From contig NZ_LGXZ01000008.1 of the NCBI RefSeq assembly GCF_001238295.1, positions 144,230-208,229 on the forward strand: a DNA stretch of 64,000 nucleotides, in the 5' to 3' direction. Origin of the DNA: Ruegeria sp. 6PALISEP08. GTDB taxonomy: Bacteria; Pseudomonadota; Alphaproteobacteria; Rhodobacterales; Rhodobacteraceae. Positions 37,374-47,061 of the stretch are shown one piece after another. A program made the position numbers and the translations under genes. The notes below the pieces were generated by a model. The model was given only the letters and a program-made list of their open reading frames with translations, did no database searches and had not been told where the DNA came from. The number at the start of each line of letters is the position of its first letter. Positions within the stretch are counted from its first letter, which is position 1.

Positions 37374-38615
37374 ATGACTAAAATTGCCAAGATCACGCTA
37401 CTTTTTGTAGTTTTTGTTGATCTGATCGGGCAAGGGTTGGTCTTTCCGATCATCAATTCCCTGATCATGGAAACCAAATCTGGCTTCCTGGCTGACAGCA
37501 CGTCGGTAGGTCGCCGCCATTTCTATTATGGGCTGGTAATCGGGTGCTTCTTCCTGTCGTGGTTTCTGGGCGTTGTCTATGTCTCGAAAGTGTCGGATTC
37601 GATCGGACGCAAAAACGCCTTGCTCGTGTGTCTTTGCGGGGCATTGGCCGGATATGCCCTGACCATTGCCGCTCTTTACCTGAACAGCCTTCTTCTGTTG
37701 ATTGTCGGGCGTTCGATCACCGGATTTACTGCGGGCAACCAGCCCATTGCTCAAGCCGCGATGATAGATGGCAGTACTGATGCCGCGGATCGAGACCGTA
37801 ACATGGGCTATATTGTAACGGGCGTCAGCTTTGGCCTTGTCGGTGGGCCGATTATCGGAGCGGTTTTGTCAGATGCTGCCTTGTTGGGCAGTTTCGCGAC
37901 GCTGAAAACCCCATTTTATGGCGCTTTCGTTTTGGTGTTGATCGCTATCTTTCTGGTGCTTTTCTTCTTCCAGGATACCCGAATAGATCGTGCGCCTTTT
38001 GTATTCCGGCCCCGTGACATTGCAGACAGCCTGGTCGCGGTACGAGGTCACCCGATGGTGCTGAAGATCCTGCCTGTTTATTCGTTCTTTATGATTGCAA
38101 ACGTCACTTTCTACGTGTTCGTCGACAATTTCCTGACCAGCGCTTTCGGGTACGGAGTCATCGGAGGCAGTATGGCGATGGTTGTCATTGGTGTGGCATT
38201 GGCCTTCTCCAGTACCTTCCTTGTGAAACCCGCGCAGGAAAGATTCAGCAAACATGCGATTATCTACACATCACTTGTGGTCATGGTGGTTTGCGGACTT
38301 GCTTTCGCCTTCAGCCCAAGCGGCGTCTTCAGCTATGTGCCGGTCTTTTTCTTCTACTTCCTGTTCGGAGTTGCTTATCCGACGATGCTGGGTTTGTTCT
38401 CCTCCAGCGTCAGTGAGACGGATCAAGGCTGGGTCATGGGTGTGACAACCGCTGTCTTCTGTCTGGCCGGAGGCATCATGTCCCTGATCGGCGGCGGACT
38501 GATGAGTATCGACATCCGCGTGCCCTACTACATCGTGGTATTCGCCGCGATCTTGGGCCTGATCGGAATGCACCGCCGCTGGAAGGGGAAAGAGATTAAG
38601 GCGCTGTTAGCCTGA
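37374..38615 (+). CDS. MFS transporter, drug-efflux-like
   Basis: A 413-residue major facilitator with 12 predicted helices and the motif A-like loop [15 protein letters not shown] after helix 2. An Asp in helix 1 ([14 protein letters not shown]) and the motif C-like [12 protein letters not shown] in helix 5 suggest a drug:H+ antiporter of the 12-helix group. Substrate unknown. Its last codons overlap hslV, which is convergent. Confidence 0.85.
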   Translation: MTKIAKITLLFVVFVDLIGQGLVFPIINSLIMETKSGFLADSTSVGRRHFYYGLVIGCFFLSWFLGVVYVSKVSDSIGRKNALLVCLCGALAGYALTIAALYLNSLLLLIVGRSITGFTAGNQPIAQAAMIDGSTDAADRDRNMGYIVTGVSFGLVGGPIIGAVLSDAALLGSFATLKTPFYGAFVLVLIAIFLVLFFFQDTRIDRAPFVFRPRDIADSLVAVRGHPMVLKILPVYSFFMIANVTFYVFVDNFLTSAFGYGVIGGSMAMVVIGVALAFSSTFLVKPAQERFSKHAIIYTSLVVMVVCGLAFAFSPSGVFSYVPVFFFYFLFGVAYPTMLGLFSSSVSETDQGWVMGVTTAVFCLAGGIMSLIGGGLMSIDIRVPYYIVVFAAILGLIGMHRRWKGKEIKALLA

Positions 38616-39164
38616 AATCGACTCAACCGTCAGATTGCCGTTGGTATAGACGCAAATGTCGGCGGCAATTGCCATGGCCTCACGCGCCACCTGCTCGGCC
38701 TCTTTGTCGCCGTCCATCATCGCGCGGGCTGCGGCGAGGGCAAAGTTTCCGCCTGACCCGATGGCAGCCACATTGTGTTCTGGCTCCAGCACGTCCCCTG
38801 CCCCGGTGATCACCAGAAGGTCCTTGCCGTCGGTGACGATCAGCATCGCCTCAAGCTTTTGGAGGTATTTATCAGTGCGCCAGTCCTTGGCCAGTTCGAC
38901 CGAGGCGCGGGCCAGTTGGCCGGGTGTGGCCTCAAGCTTGGATTCCAGACGTTCCAGCAACGTGAAGGCATCCGCGGTCGATCCAGCGAACCCAGCCACA
39001 ACTTCAAACCCGCCGGGTGACAGGCGGCGTACCTTGCGGGCCGTTCCCTTAATCACCGTCTGGCCCAGACTGACTTGACCATCACCGGCTATCACGACCT
39101 GACCGCCCTTTTTGACGCCTATGATCGTCGTGCCGTGCCAACCGGGAAAGTCGTTATCTGCCAT
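38607..39164 (-). CDS. hslV: ATP-dependent protease subunit HslV
   Basis: A 185-residue threonine protease. A short propeptide [10 protein letters not shown] precedes catalytic Thr12 in [10 protein letters not shown], so the N-terminus must be processed. [23 protein letters not shown] is the family core. The longer frame is rejected because [13 protein letters not shown] is the common alphaproteobacterial start. It pairs with HslU, which is encoded separately at 35361-36668. Confidence 0.96.
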   Translation of the reverse strand: MADNDFPGWHGTTIIGVKKGGQVVIAGDGQVSLGQTVIKGTARKVRRLSPGGFEVVAGFAGSTADAFTLLERLESKLEATPGQLARASVELAKDWRTDKYLQKLEAMLIVTDGKDLLVITGAGDVLEPEHNVAAIGSGGNFALAAARAMMDGDKEAEQVAREAMAIAADICVYTNGNLTVESISG

Positions 39165-39187
39165 GATCGTCTCCGTTTTCACTGGCG

Positions 39188-39220
39188 CTATATATGGGCT
39201 GGGCGCGGTGTTGACGCAAC
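39188..39220 (-). promoter_or_regulatory. Candidate heat-shock (RpoH-type) promoter of hslV
   Basis: On the minus strand GTTGCGT (39214-39220) is followed after 15 bases by CCCATATATAG (39188-39198), similar to the sigma-32 pattern TTG...CCCAT. Transcription would start about 20 bases before the hslV ATG at 39164. Heat-shock control of hslV is expected in the family; the promoter call rests on pattern only. Confidence 0.45.
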
Positions 39221-39361
39221 CCGTTCCGAAACCGCCCAAAAGATATGCAAGAAATGCAATTCGGGTCTACCAGACCAGCAATTGTGAGTCCGGCACAGAG
39301 GTACTACATGAGGCTCACAACCGACAACGGGTCGGCTGTTTCTTCAAAAAGGACTGCGCAC

Positions 39362-39556
39362 ATGGCAACCACCGCTAATATCCATGCGCCGCTCGGAGCA
39401 GCTACCATCCTGCACGTGGCGGACACTTTCACCAACGTCGTCAAATCTGTTGTCAACTGGAACGACGCACGTAAAACACGGATCCTTCTGTCGAAGCTCA
39501 GCGACGATCAGCTGGACGACATTGGTCTGATCCGCGAGGATATCGCCAAACTCTGA
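39362..39556 (+). CDS. DUF1127 small basic protein
   Basis: A 64-residue protein with the C-terminal DUF1127 motif ARKTRILLSKLSDDQLDDIG followed by LIREDI. Small DUF1127 proteins are common in alphaproteobacteria; one in Rhodobacter sphaeroides (CcaF1) affects RNA maturation and turnover. AAAAGGA lies about 9 bases before the chosen ATG. The leader contains inverted repeats (GGTCT-acc-AGACC at about 39264-39276; TTGTGAG at 39282 with CTCACAA at 39314). A terminator follows. Confidence 0.85.
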   Translation: MATTANIHAPLGAATILHVADTFTNVVKSVVNWNDARKTRILLSKLSDDQLDDIGLIREDIAKL

Positions 39557-39584
39557 TCCTTCTGACGGATCACCAATTCGAAAC

Positions 39585-39612
39585 AGCCGCCCGGGATTCC
39601 GAGCGGCTTTTT
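39585..39612 (+). terminator. Intrinsic terminator after the DUF1127 gene
   Basis: AGCCGC pairs with GCGGCT across a 12-base loop and is followed by a T-rich run (TTTTTC), 28 bases after the stop codon. It lies at the 3' edge of the convergent Lin0512 gene. Confidence 0.7.
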
Positions 39613-39618
39613 CTTTGC

Positions 39619-39981
39619 TCAGTTCTGCACGAATTTTCCGGCAAGGTCAGGCAGAAAAGCTTCGATCGCAGCAGTTGCAACCACATGTTTGGTGCCAGCC
39701 GCTTCATCAACAACATCCAGACCTCCTTTGACTACGCGGACTTCGGCCCTGCCCCTTGGCAGGTCGGCAGCAACCAGATCGCAATCCACCTGTTTGGGGT
39801 CCTGTACGCCGATTGTGACGCTGACGCGCATTTCGGAATGATCAATTCCAAGATTAGAAAACAGTGTGATCGATGAATGATGCAGTGCGTCCTGCACCGC
39901 ACGTCGGGCCGCTTTGGTATAGTCCTGACCGTACAGGTCGTTGCCTGTTCCCATTTCCAGGATGATGCGTTTTTCACTCAT
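39619..39981 (-). CDS. Lin0512 family protein, second of a tandem pair
   Basis: A 120-residue protein of the uncharacterised Lin0512 family, with I-I-L-E-M-G-T-G at the start, a DYTKAARRAVQDALHHSS helix, and V-V-K-G-G-L-D-V near the end. Its neighbour at 39978-40328 has the same layout, so the two are paralogues and may form a heteromer. GGAG lies 8 bases before the start, and the genes overlap by ATGA. Function unknown. Confidence 0.8.
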   Translation of the reverse strand: MSEKRIILEMGTGNDLYGQDYTKAARRAVQDALHHSSITLFSNLGIDHSEMRVSVTIGVQDPKQVDCDLVAADLPRGRAEVRVVKGGLDVVDEAAGTKHVVATAAIEAFLPDLAGKFVQN

Positions 39982-40328
39982 TGCGCGGGCTCCATGTCAA
40001 AAGAAACGACCAGAGCGGCGTTGGCCATGACCGTGCACCCGTCACTATGTGGTTTGTCGATATCCAACCCGCCTTTTGTGACCGTGATATTCGGCTGACC
40101 ATAAGGGAAGATGGCTTTGAGCGCTTCGGTATCCACCTGATCCGGCTGTTGGACGCCGATTTCAGCATCAATGATCATTGCCTCTTTGGGGAATCCAAAC
40201 AGTTCAGCCATATTGACCGAGTTATGCCACAGCGCATCCTTGATCGCTCGCAACGATGCCTCGGTATAGTCCATTCGGCGCAGGGAGGTACCCATCCCGA
40301 ACTCTACAAGAACCCGCGTTTTTGCCAT
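39978..40328 (-). CDS. Lin0512 family protein, first of a tandem pair
   Basis: A 116-residue Lin0512 family protein: V-L-V-E-F-G-M-G-T-S at the start, DYTEASLRAIKDALWHNS, and T-V-T-K-G-G-L-D-I near the end. The ATG at 40328 is chosen because GGAGA lies 5 bases before it; longer starts are less well placed. It is separated from trxA by a strong terminator, so the pair has its own promoter in a very short gap or is read through. Function unknown. Confidence 0.8.
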   Translation of the reverse strand: MAKTRVLVEFGMGTSLRRMDYTEASLRAIKDALWHNSVNMAELFGFPKEAMIIDAEIGVQQPDQVDTEALKAIFPYGQPNITVTKGGLDIDKPHSDGCTVMANAALVVSFDMEPAQ

Positions 40329-40350
40329 TGGTTTCTCCGACATATGCAAC

Positions 40351-40380
40351 AAAAAAGGCGCCCCGATCTGAGGCGCCTTT
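40351..40380 (-). terminator. Intrinsic terminator after trxA
   Basis: AAAGGCGCC pairs perfectly with GGCGCCTTT around a 9-base loop, and on the minus strand the stem is followed by six T residues. It lies 23 bases after the trxA stop and just before the Lin0512 pair. Confidence 0.88.
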
Positions 40381-40402
40381 GGAACAATCTGCTAGGACCA
40401 GA

Positions 40403-40723
40403 TCAGATGGATTCGTCGATCCAGCTTTGCAGCGCAGCTTTGGGGGCCGCACCTGCGCGGTTGGAAACAACCTGACCGTCCTTGAAGATGAACAGTGCCG
40501 GGATACCGCGCACGCCCATTGCGGCCGCCGCGTTCGGGTTGCTGTCCACATCGACTTTCGCGATTTTCACCTTGTCGCCATACTCGGCGGCCAGTTCTTC
40601 CAGCGCGGGGCCGATTTGTTTACAGGGGCCGCACCATTCAGCCCAGAAGTCCACGACCACGGGAACGGTCGAGTTTTTGACTTCGGCGTCAAAGGTGTCG
40701 TCAGTAACGGCTACGGTCGACAT
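40403..40723 (-). CDS. trxA: Thioredoxin
   Basis: A 106-residue classical thioredoxin with the redox motif W-C-G-P-C (Cys31, Cys34) and the cis-Pro region GIPALFIF. It reduces cytosolic disulfides, including those of ribonucleotide reductase and Msr enzymes. It follows addA on the same strand after 60 bases, a typical Rhodobacterales neighbour, and has its own strong terminator. Confidence 0.96.
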   Translation of the reverse strand: MSTVAVTDDTFDAEVKNSTVPVVVDFWAEWCGPCKQIGPALEELAAEYGDKVKIAKVDVDSNPNAAAAMGVRGIPALFIFKDGQVVSNRAGAAPKAALQSWIDESI

Positions 40724-40783
40724 ATTCTGTCTCCTGAATGGGGTAAGCTCGGGAACAGAACGTAGGTGCCGCGCCGGGTAAGG

Positions 40784-43700
40784 TCAAGACATCCGGGCGT
40801 GGGCCAAGGCTTCCGTCACAAGATCGTGTGGCAGCCACATCAAGCTTGCAGTCCGGGTCCACAGAATGGCGGTTCGGATGCTGCGGTCAGGATAAATCTG
40901 CGCCAGCGCCTGAGCATAGGCCCCCATCTGGCGCAGCAGTCCTTCGGGGCAATCTTCTATCCGGTTTGGGACGGTCGCATTTGTTTTGAAATCAACTACT
41001 TGTACGTCCGCATCTGACACGATCAGTCGGTCGATGATTCCATGCATCCGCTGTCCGTTCAAATCTGCGGTTACCGGCACTTCGGCCAGAGTTTCGCGTG
41101 CAAAGATGTGTTTGAGAGACTCCGCCGTCAGCACTTGGGTGGCTTCGGTCAAAAGGTCTTGACGGTCTGCGTTCTGCATATCCGGTAGCAACCGGGCGCA
41201 AAGCTCGGGCCAGACGTCCGGTGCTGCTGTCGGCAGGTGTTCCAGCAACAGGTGCAGACGCGTTCCGCGCAGTTTTGCAGCGTCTTCATCCAAACCGGCA
41301 TCCCCGGGCAACGCTTTGGCACCGCCAAGATCCGAAGGGCTGAGCGCGCTTATAGGGTCAATCGGTTCGGGTGCCGGGCGCTGGAACAAATCCGGCAGAT
41401 CGACCTGATCAGCGACCGTTTGTGGCTGGTCGGTCAAAGGCGGCGCGTCCCAATCCCCGTGGGACAGGCGGCGGATGTCGGACCCCGGTACCAGCGCGGC
41501 CCCGGCTCGCTCCATCGCGGCTTCGACCATTTGATACCAGCTGTTGCCGTCTTTGCCCAAATCGCCGGCTGCGGCCACAATCAACCATTTTTCAGCCCGT
41601 GTTAGAGCCACATACAGCAATCTCAGCCGTTCATTTTCCTCGCGGTTGCGCGCCACTTCCCGTGCGTGCGAGATCAGGTTGGGCGAGACATCTGCTGACA
41701 CTTTCCACAGCGGGGTGCCATCGGCCACCATAATCTCGGCATCACGTGGTGGTTGGCGTTTGCCAGTATCCGGCAGGATCACAATCGGAGCCTCAAGGCC
41801 CTTTGAACCGTGCACGGTCATCACCCGGATCATGTTGCCGACACCGCTCATCTGCCGCTTGATTTCCAGATCATCGGTCTGCATCCAGACCAAAAACCCG
41901 GTCAAGCTGGGAATATCCGTTCGTTCATACGCCAGCGCCTGAGACAGCAAGGCGTTGATACCGTCTTCAGCTTCGGCCCCCAGACGACCCAGCAGTTTGC
42001 GCCGCCCGTCATGGCGGGTCAGAATACGTTCGATCAGGTCATAGGGGCGCAGAAAGTCGATCTGGCTGCGCAGATCATTCAATATGGCGAGCGTTTCGGG
42101 AAATTCATCTGCCCGGTTACGCAGCGCGGCCCAAAGGAACTGTTCCTGTCGCCGGTGCGCCAGATCGAAAAGCTGCTGCTCGGACCATCCGAACAAAGGG
42201 GACTTCAGAACCGTCGCCAGTGACAGGCTGTCTTCGGGCGTGGCCAGAAAGCTCAGAAGCGCGGCGAGGTCTTTGACCGCAAGTTCAGCACCCACTTTCA
42301 GCCGGTCAGCGCCCGCGATCGGCAGACCGGCAGATTTGCAGGCGCGGATGATCTCGGCAAAAAGGTCCGAACGGCGCTGGACAAGGATCAGGAAATCCCC
42401 CGGCTTCACTTTCCGACGTACGAATGTCTCGGATTTGCCATCCTCCGGGATCGTTTCACCCCGTTCGATCATGGCCTTGATCGACTGCGCAACCTGCTCG
42501 GCCAGAATGACGGTATGGTGTCGCGCACCGGGGCGATCCACCGGATCGATCCAGTCGCCTTCTTCGGAATCTTCAACTTTTTCCACGACGGGCCAAAGAT
42601 CAACCCGGCCCGGCAGATCGGCCTTGAACGCACGATGCTGGCTGTCTTTGTGAAACCCTGCCTCGATCCGGTTTTCAAACAGAAAATCGACCAAAGACAG
42701 GATCGCGCTGGAGGATCGAAACGAGTATTCCAGCGTCATGTCCCACAACTTAGAGTCTGATTCAGCCAGTTTTCGGCCAAACTCTTCCTGCATTCTGTCA
42801 AACGCCTGTGGGTCAGCGCCCTGGAAGGAATAGATCGACTGCTTCTTGTCGCCGACCACAAAGATCGTGCGCTCAACCCCGGACCGCGCTCCTTCCCCAC
42901 TGGTGAATTCCTGGGCCAGTTTTTCGACCACGTCCCATTGGTCCGGGCTGGTGTCCTGCGCTTCGTCCACCAAAATATGGTCGATGCCTCCGTCCAGCCG
43001 ATACAGCACCCATTCGGCCACCGCCGGGTCATTCAACACTTGACGCGCGCACAAGATCAGGTCGTCGAAATCCAACCATCCCCGCAGCTGCTTACGCCGC
43101 TCGTACTCGGGCAGGAAAGCGGCAGCAAAGCGGTGCAGGACTGCGGTTTTCTGCGCAGCGACCAGCGCCAGACGTTGTTCGCGCGCCGCCTCAATCCGCA
43201 GCATCAAGGCTTCCAATTGTGGAATCCGGTCGGCCAGAGCGCCTTCGCGCAGGGCTTTGGTTGGAAAGCTGTTGAGTTTGGCGGTGAACGGTTCTTTTGC
43301 TCCTTTTCCGGTCAGCAACACGCTTTCCAACATGGGCAAATGCGCCAACCGGGATTCGGTGAACCCGGCCAGCTTAGCCGCGGCCTTGGCATTGTTACCG
43401 CCGCTTTCCGTCAAAGCGGGCAGCATAGACTGGATCAACTCGACTTCGCCACCAAGGAACACACGCTCAAACAGATGGGTTTCGTCAAAACCGTCCGGAA
43501 GATCGAATCGTGTCAACAGTTCCGACCACTCCAGTGGCTCCGCGAACAGATTGCGCTTGTGCGTGATCGCAGCGGTCAATTTGTCAAAGCCCGTATCGGT
43601 GACAAACCGAGCCGCATCTTCAATCAACCCAGCCTGAGTGCCTTGGGCGAAATCCTCGACGATCTCCTCTCGCAGAAGGGCTGCCGCGCGATCTTCCATC

Positions 43701-44140
43701 TCGGAAAACTGCGGGCTGACCCCGGCCTCCAGCGGAAAACGCCGCAGCAATGAAGCGCAGAACGAGTGAATGGTCTGGATTTTCAGACCGCCCGGCGTTT
43801 CGATGGCGCGAGCAAACAAGGTGCGTGCTTGCGCCAGCCTGTCCAGGTTGATGTCGCCGGGAACGCCCAGATCGGTCAATTGCTCTAGCAGAGAATCGTC
43901 ATCCAGCATTGCCCACTCACCAAGGCGCTTGAACAATCTGTTCTGCATCTCGCTGGCGGCGGCCTTGGTGTAAGTCAGGCACAGGATGTGCTGCGGCTGC
44001 ACCCCACCCAGCAGCAAACGCGCCACGCGGTCGGTAAGAACCCGTGTTTTGCCCGACCCTGCGTTGGCGGCCAGCCAGGTCGAGGCGTCAGGGCGGGCGG
44101 CCTGCACCTGCCGTTCGGTTGCATCGTTGCGCGGGCTCAT
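40784..44140 (-). CDS. addA: Double-strand break repair helicase-nuclease AddA
   Basis: A 1118-residue UvrD-like helicase with a C-terminal RecB-type nuclease. Walker A is ANAGSGKTRVLTDR (about 25-38), motif II is ILVDEAQDTS, and the nuclease motif is VQVVDFKTNA near the end. With AddB it processes double-strand breaks for RecA, as RecBCD does in enterics. The ATG at 44140 overlaps the addB stop (ATGA) and has GAGGA 6 bases upstream, so the longer frame is rejected. Confidence 0.95.
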   Translation of the reverse strand: MSPRNDATERQVQAARPDASTWLAANAGSGKTRVLTDRVARLLLGGVQPQHILCLTYTKAAASEMQNRLFKRLGEWAMLDDDSLLEQLTDLGVPGDINLDRLAQARTLFARAIETPGGLKIQTIHSFCASLLRRFPLEAGVSPQFSEMEDRAAALLREEIVEDFAQGTQAGLIEDAARFVTDTGFDKLTAAITHKRNLFAEPLEWSELLTRFDLPDGFDETHLFERVFLGGEVELIQSMLPALTESGGNNAKAAAKLAGFTESRLAHLPMLESVLLTGKGAKEPFTAKLNSFPTKALREGALADRIPQLEALMLRIEAAREQRLALVAAQKTAVLHRFAAAFLPEYERRKQLRGWLDFDDLILCARQVLNDPAVAEWVLYRLDGGIDHILVDEAQDTSPDQWDVVEKLAQEFTSGEGARSGVERTIFVVGDKKQSIYSFQGADPQAFDRMQEEFGRKLAESDSKLWDMTLEYSFRSSSAILSLVDFLFENRIEAGFHKDSQHRAFKADLPGRVDLWPVVEKVEDSEEGDWIDPVDRPGARHHTVILAEQVAQSIKAMIERGETIPEDGKSETFVRRKVKPGDFLILVQRRSDLFAEIIRACKSAGLPIAGADRLKVGAELAVKDLAALLSFLATPEDSLSLATVLKSPLFGWSEQQLFDLAHRRQEQFLWAALRNRADEFPETLAILNDLRSQIDFLRPYDLIERILTRHDGRRKLLGRLGAEAEDGINALLSQALAYERTDIPSLTGFLVWMQTDDLEIKRQMSGVGNMIRVMTVHGSKGLEAPIVILPDTGKRQPPRDAEIMVADGTPLWKVSADVSPNLISHAREVARNREENERLRLLYVALTRAEKWLIVAAAGDLGKDGNSWYQMVEAAMERAGAALVPGSDIRRLSHGDWDAPPLTDQPQTVADQVDLPDLFQRPAPEPIDPISALSPSDLGGAKALPGDAGLDEDAAKLRGTRLHLLLEHLPTAAPDVWPELCARLLPDMQNADRQDLLTEATQVLTAESLKHIFARETLAEVPVTADLNGQRMHGIIDRLIVSDADVQVVDFKTNATVPNRIEDCPEGLLRQMGAYAQALAQIYPDRSIRTAILWTRTASLMWLPHDLVTEALAHARMS

Positions 44141-47061
44141 GTCAGGTCCTCGGGGCAAGTATCGGCTGTGCGGTCCCATTCGCCGAACCGCGCCAGATGA
44201 TCATAGTCACCGATATCCGTATCCTTGTGCAGCATCCGACGCGAAGAAAACCCCTGATCAGGCTCTAAATAAGCTGAAATCAGCTCTTTCAGCTCGGCAA
44301 GAACTTTGTCGGTTGGCTCCTTGATCAAGGGTGCCGCGACCTCTTTGTAACTGCCGCCCATCCCGATAAAGATGGCTTCGGCCACGTCTATCGGGTCAAT
44401 GCTCTCGATACCGCCCTGCTCGGCCATAGCGGCCTCGATCAGCAGCTGTTTGTCGAATTTGGACTGCTGACTCTCCGTCGGCGGCGCACCGGTTTTGTAA
44501 TCGATGATCCGCAGTGACCCCCGGCTGTTGTGATCGATCCGGTCCGCGCGGCCGACAATGGTGAAATCCAGAGGGTCCAGCACCAGTTTCATCGCCGCCT
44601 CAAACGCCACAGGCCCACCATCACCCCGGCGCGAGAGTTCGGCACCCAGGAAGTCATCCGCGATCCGCTCCAGCCGGGCCAGCCAGAGTTTGCGGGCGGT
44701 GGGCCAGGCGACATGTTGATCCAGAAGGGTGTGTGCCCGCTTCAGGAAGTTCTCGCGCGTCAACAATGCGCTGTCCAACACGCTGTCTTTGACGAAATGT
44801 TCAAGGATTTCATGGATCACGATGCCCCGAAGCAAGGCATCGGGGGCCTGTACCAAGGGGTCCAGCGGTTTCAGCCGCAACACATGTTTGGCGTAGATCG
44901 CATAAGGATCACGAATCAGCCGTTTGATCTCGGTCACGGACAGACGACGTGGGCGCGCGGCGACCGGGGGGCGCGGCGACGGGCGTGGCGCGGCGTCTAT
45001 GTGCGGTGCATCTTCCAGTACCTCAGACCAGTTCAGCCAGCGCTGACCGCGGGCGCGCATCCCTTCCAGAGCGTCACGGCCACCCTGCCCCGGCAAGCCT
45101 TGCAGCAGGTTTGTCAGCCGGTTCAGCCAACGCGACGGCACCGTTTCCGCATCATCCGAGCGGGTCGCGCGGGTCAGCCAAACCTCGGGCGCGCCGATGG
45201 CCTGCTGGAAATCATGCGCAGACAGGCCGATCCGGCGCTCAGGCAGCAGCAACCCCGCCTTGTCGCGCATCTGACGGTTCAGCCAGGGGTCGGGTGCCGG
45301 GGCCTCGGGCCAGCTTCCTTCGTTCAGCCCCCCGAGAATCAGTAGATCGGCCCCCTGTACCCTGGCTTCGAGCGTACCCCAGATCATGATGTGCGGATGC
45401 GGTGCGTCGCGATCACGAACCTCTTCGCCCGCAAGCAATGCACCCAGCAGGTCGGCAAAGTCATGGGCCGTCATCGGGCCGCCATGCTGCGCCTCATCCC
45501 TGAGAGAGTTCACCACCGACAGCGCCTTTTGACCGGCGTTCTTGTCCCAAAGCGTGCCGGTTTCACCGGTGCTGCCGGCCGAGATCGCCTCGGCCAGTGT
45601 TGTCAGCCGTTCCACCCAGTCCGAAAGATGCAATTCGCCACTGACCTGTTGATTGCAGAAGTGATGCACGACCCATCTAACCCAGCTTTCTGGGGCTTCC
45701 TTGCGGACTGCAAATGCCGTGAGGCTGATGCTGTCCGGGAATGGTGGACCGTTGCGGCGCAGGTCCAGTTCCAGATCACGTGTATGCAACAGATGATTGC
45801 CGCGCTCACCTCCGTCATGACTCAGCGGGTGTTTCAGCAGTGTCAGCAGCGCTTCGCCCTCAAGGCGGCGCGTGAACAGGTTGGCCACATGGCGCAGAAA
45901 ACGACCGGGCGGTGAGAGTTGCAGAGGCAAGCCCGCACTGTCATCCGGCAGGATGTTCCACCGATCCAACGCCGCGCTGACCTGACGGGTCAACATACGA
46001 TCCGGCGTGATCAAGGCGGCGGTTTGACCGGTTTCAGCAGCTTGTCGCAAGCGTAAGGCGATGGCCAGGGCTTCGGCTCTGGGCGATTGTGCCTCGACCA
46101 GGGTCAGGTCTTTGGTTGCGCCTTCCAAGTCGGTCAGTTTAGGCCCTTCGGTCATCCAGGCGTCTGTTACAGGTGCCGGGCGTAAAGCGAGTGAAATCAA
46201 TCGGTTGCGTGAAGGCGAGGGAGAGGAAAAGTCTGTCCATGGGGTGATTTGATCGGGCGCAAGCTCCAGCGCGCGCATCAGCTTGCGGAACCGGTATTGC
46301 GGATGATCTTCCGATGTCAACGCATCATCCAAACCTTGCCAGACATGATTGGGCTGGTCGAAATCATAACCCGGCAGCACCAGTGCCCCTTGTGGCAGGC
46401 GTGCGATCGCCTCCATCAGCATCAGGGTTGTTCCGCGCGAACCGGTGGAGCCCGCAAGAATGACTGGGTGCTGCGGAGGATTCCCTTGCCAACGCGCGAT
46501 CAGGTTTTCGACAACGCGACGTTGGCGAGCCTGCGCATCCATCGCCTGTGCGTCAGTGTCGATGAAATGATCGGCAATGCCGATGAAAGCCTGCGCTCGT
46601 GCCCAATGTCCGGACATGTCGCTGACATCCAACTGCTGGATGGCCTCGGGCGACACACCTTCGCCCTGCATTTCGTCAATGAGCGCGGCCAGACTGTCCG
46701 AGAGGTCAAAGACCGAAGAACGCGCCGCCAGATCCGGTTGCTGTTCCAGCAGTTTGACCACCAGCTGAGTCAGTTCCAGACGCCGCCGCAGCGGTGGAAC
46801 GGCAGGGGGAATCTGCGCCAGATCAACGCTTTCCCCCAATTCGGTGACCAACGACAGGCGTGGCAGCAGGCAGGGCGGACCTTGATTGAACAACTCGCGG
46901 ACGCGCCGTTCCATACGCCGCGTGTTCAGCACCAACTCCACCCGAGCCAAAGCTTCCGGTGGGCCAGAGCAGCGCTGCCGCAGGCCATCGACCAATGCCT
47001 TGGGGAAATCCGTGCCAGGCGGCACGGCGAATACGCGGGGCAGGGCGCTAGGTTCAAACAT
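44137..47061 (-). CDS. addB: Double-strand break repair protein AddB
   Basis: A 974-residue partner of AddA with a degenerate helicase part (ILAGSTGSRGTTLML near residue 200) and a C-terminal PD-(D/E)xK nuclease, visible as LRIIDYKTGAPPTESQQ. This is the alphaproteobacterial AddB form. The start MFEPSALPRVFAVPPGTDFP fits the family and lies just inside the end of murU. Confidence 0.92.
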   Translation of the reverse strand: MFEPSALPRVFAVPPGTDFPKALVDGLRQRCSGPPEALARVELVLNTRRMERRVRELFNQGPPCLLPRLSLVTELGESVDLAQIPPAVPPLRRRLELTQLVVKLLEQQPDLAARSSVFDLSDSLAALIDEMQGEGVSPEAIQQLDVSDMSGHWARAQAFIGIADHFIDTDAQAMDAQARQRRVVENLIARWQGNPPQHPVILAGSTGSRGTTLMLMEAIARLPQGALVLPGYDFDQPNHVWQGLDDALTSEDHPQYRFRKLMRALELAPDQITPWTDFSSPSPSRNRLISLALRPAPVTDAWMTEGPKLTDLEGATKDLTLVEAQSPRAEALAIALRLRQAAETGQTAALITPDRMLTRQVSAALDRWNILPDDSAGLPLQLSPPGRFLRHVANLFTRRLEGEALLTLLKHPLSHDGGERGNHLLHTRDLELDLRRNGPPFPDSISLTAFAVRKEAPESWVRWVVHHFCNQQVSGELHLSDWVERLTTLAEAISAGSTGETGTLWDKNAGQKALSVVNSLRDEAQHGGPMTAHDFADLLGALLAGEEVRDRDAPHPHIMIWGTLEARVQGADLLILGGLNEGSWPEAPAPDPWLNRQMRDKAGLLLPERRIGLSAHDFQQAIGAPEVWLTRATRSDDAETVPSRWLNRLTNLLQGLPGQGGRDALEGMRARGQRWLNWSEVLEDAPHIDAAPRPSPRPPVAARPRRLSVTEIKRLIRDPYAIYAKHVLRLKPLDPLVQAPDALLRGIVIHEILEHFVKDSVLDSALLTRENFLKRAHTLLDQHVAWPTARKLWLARLERIADDFLGAELSRRGDGGPVAFEAAMKLVLDPLDFTIVGRADRIDHNSRGSLRIIDYKTGAPPTESQQSKFDKQLLIEAAMAEQGGIESIDPIDVAEAIFIGMGGSYKEVAAPLIKEPTDKVLAELKELISAYLEPDQGFSSRRMLHKDTDIGDYDHLARFGEWDRTADTCPEDLT

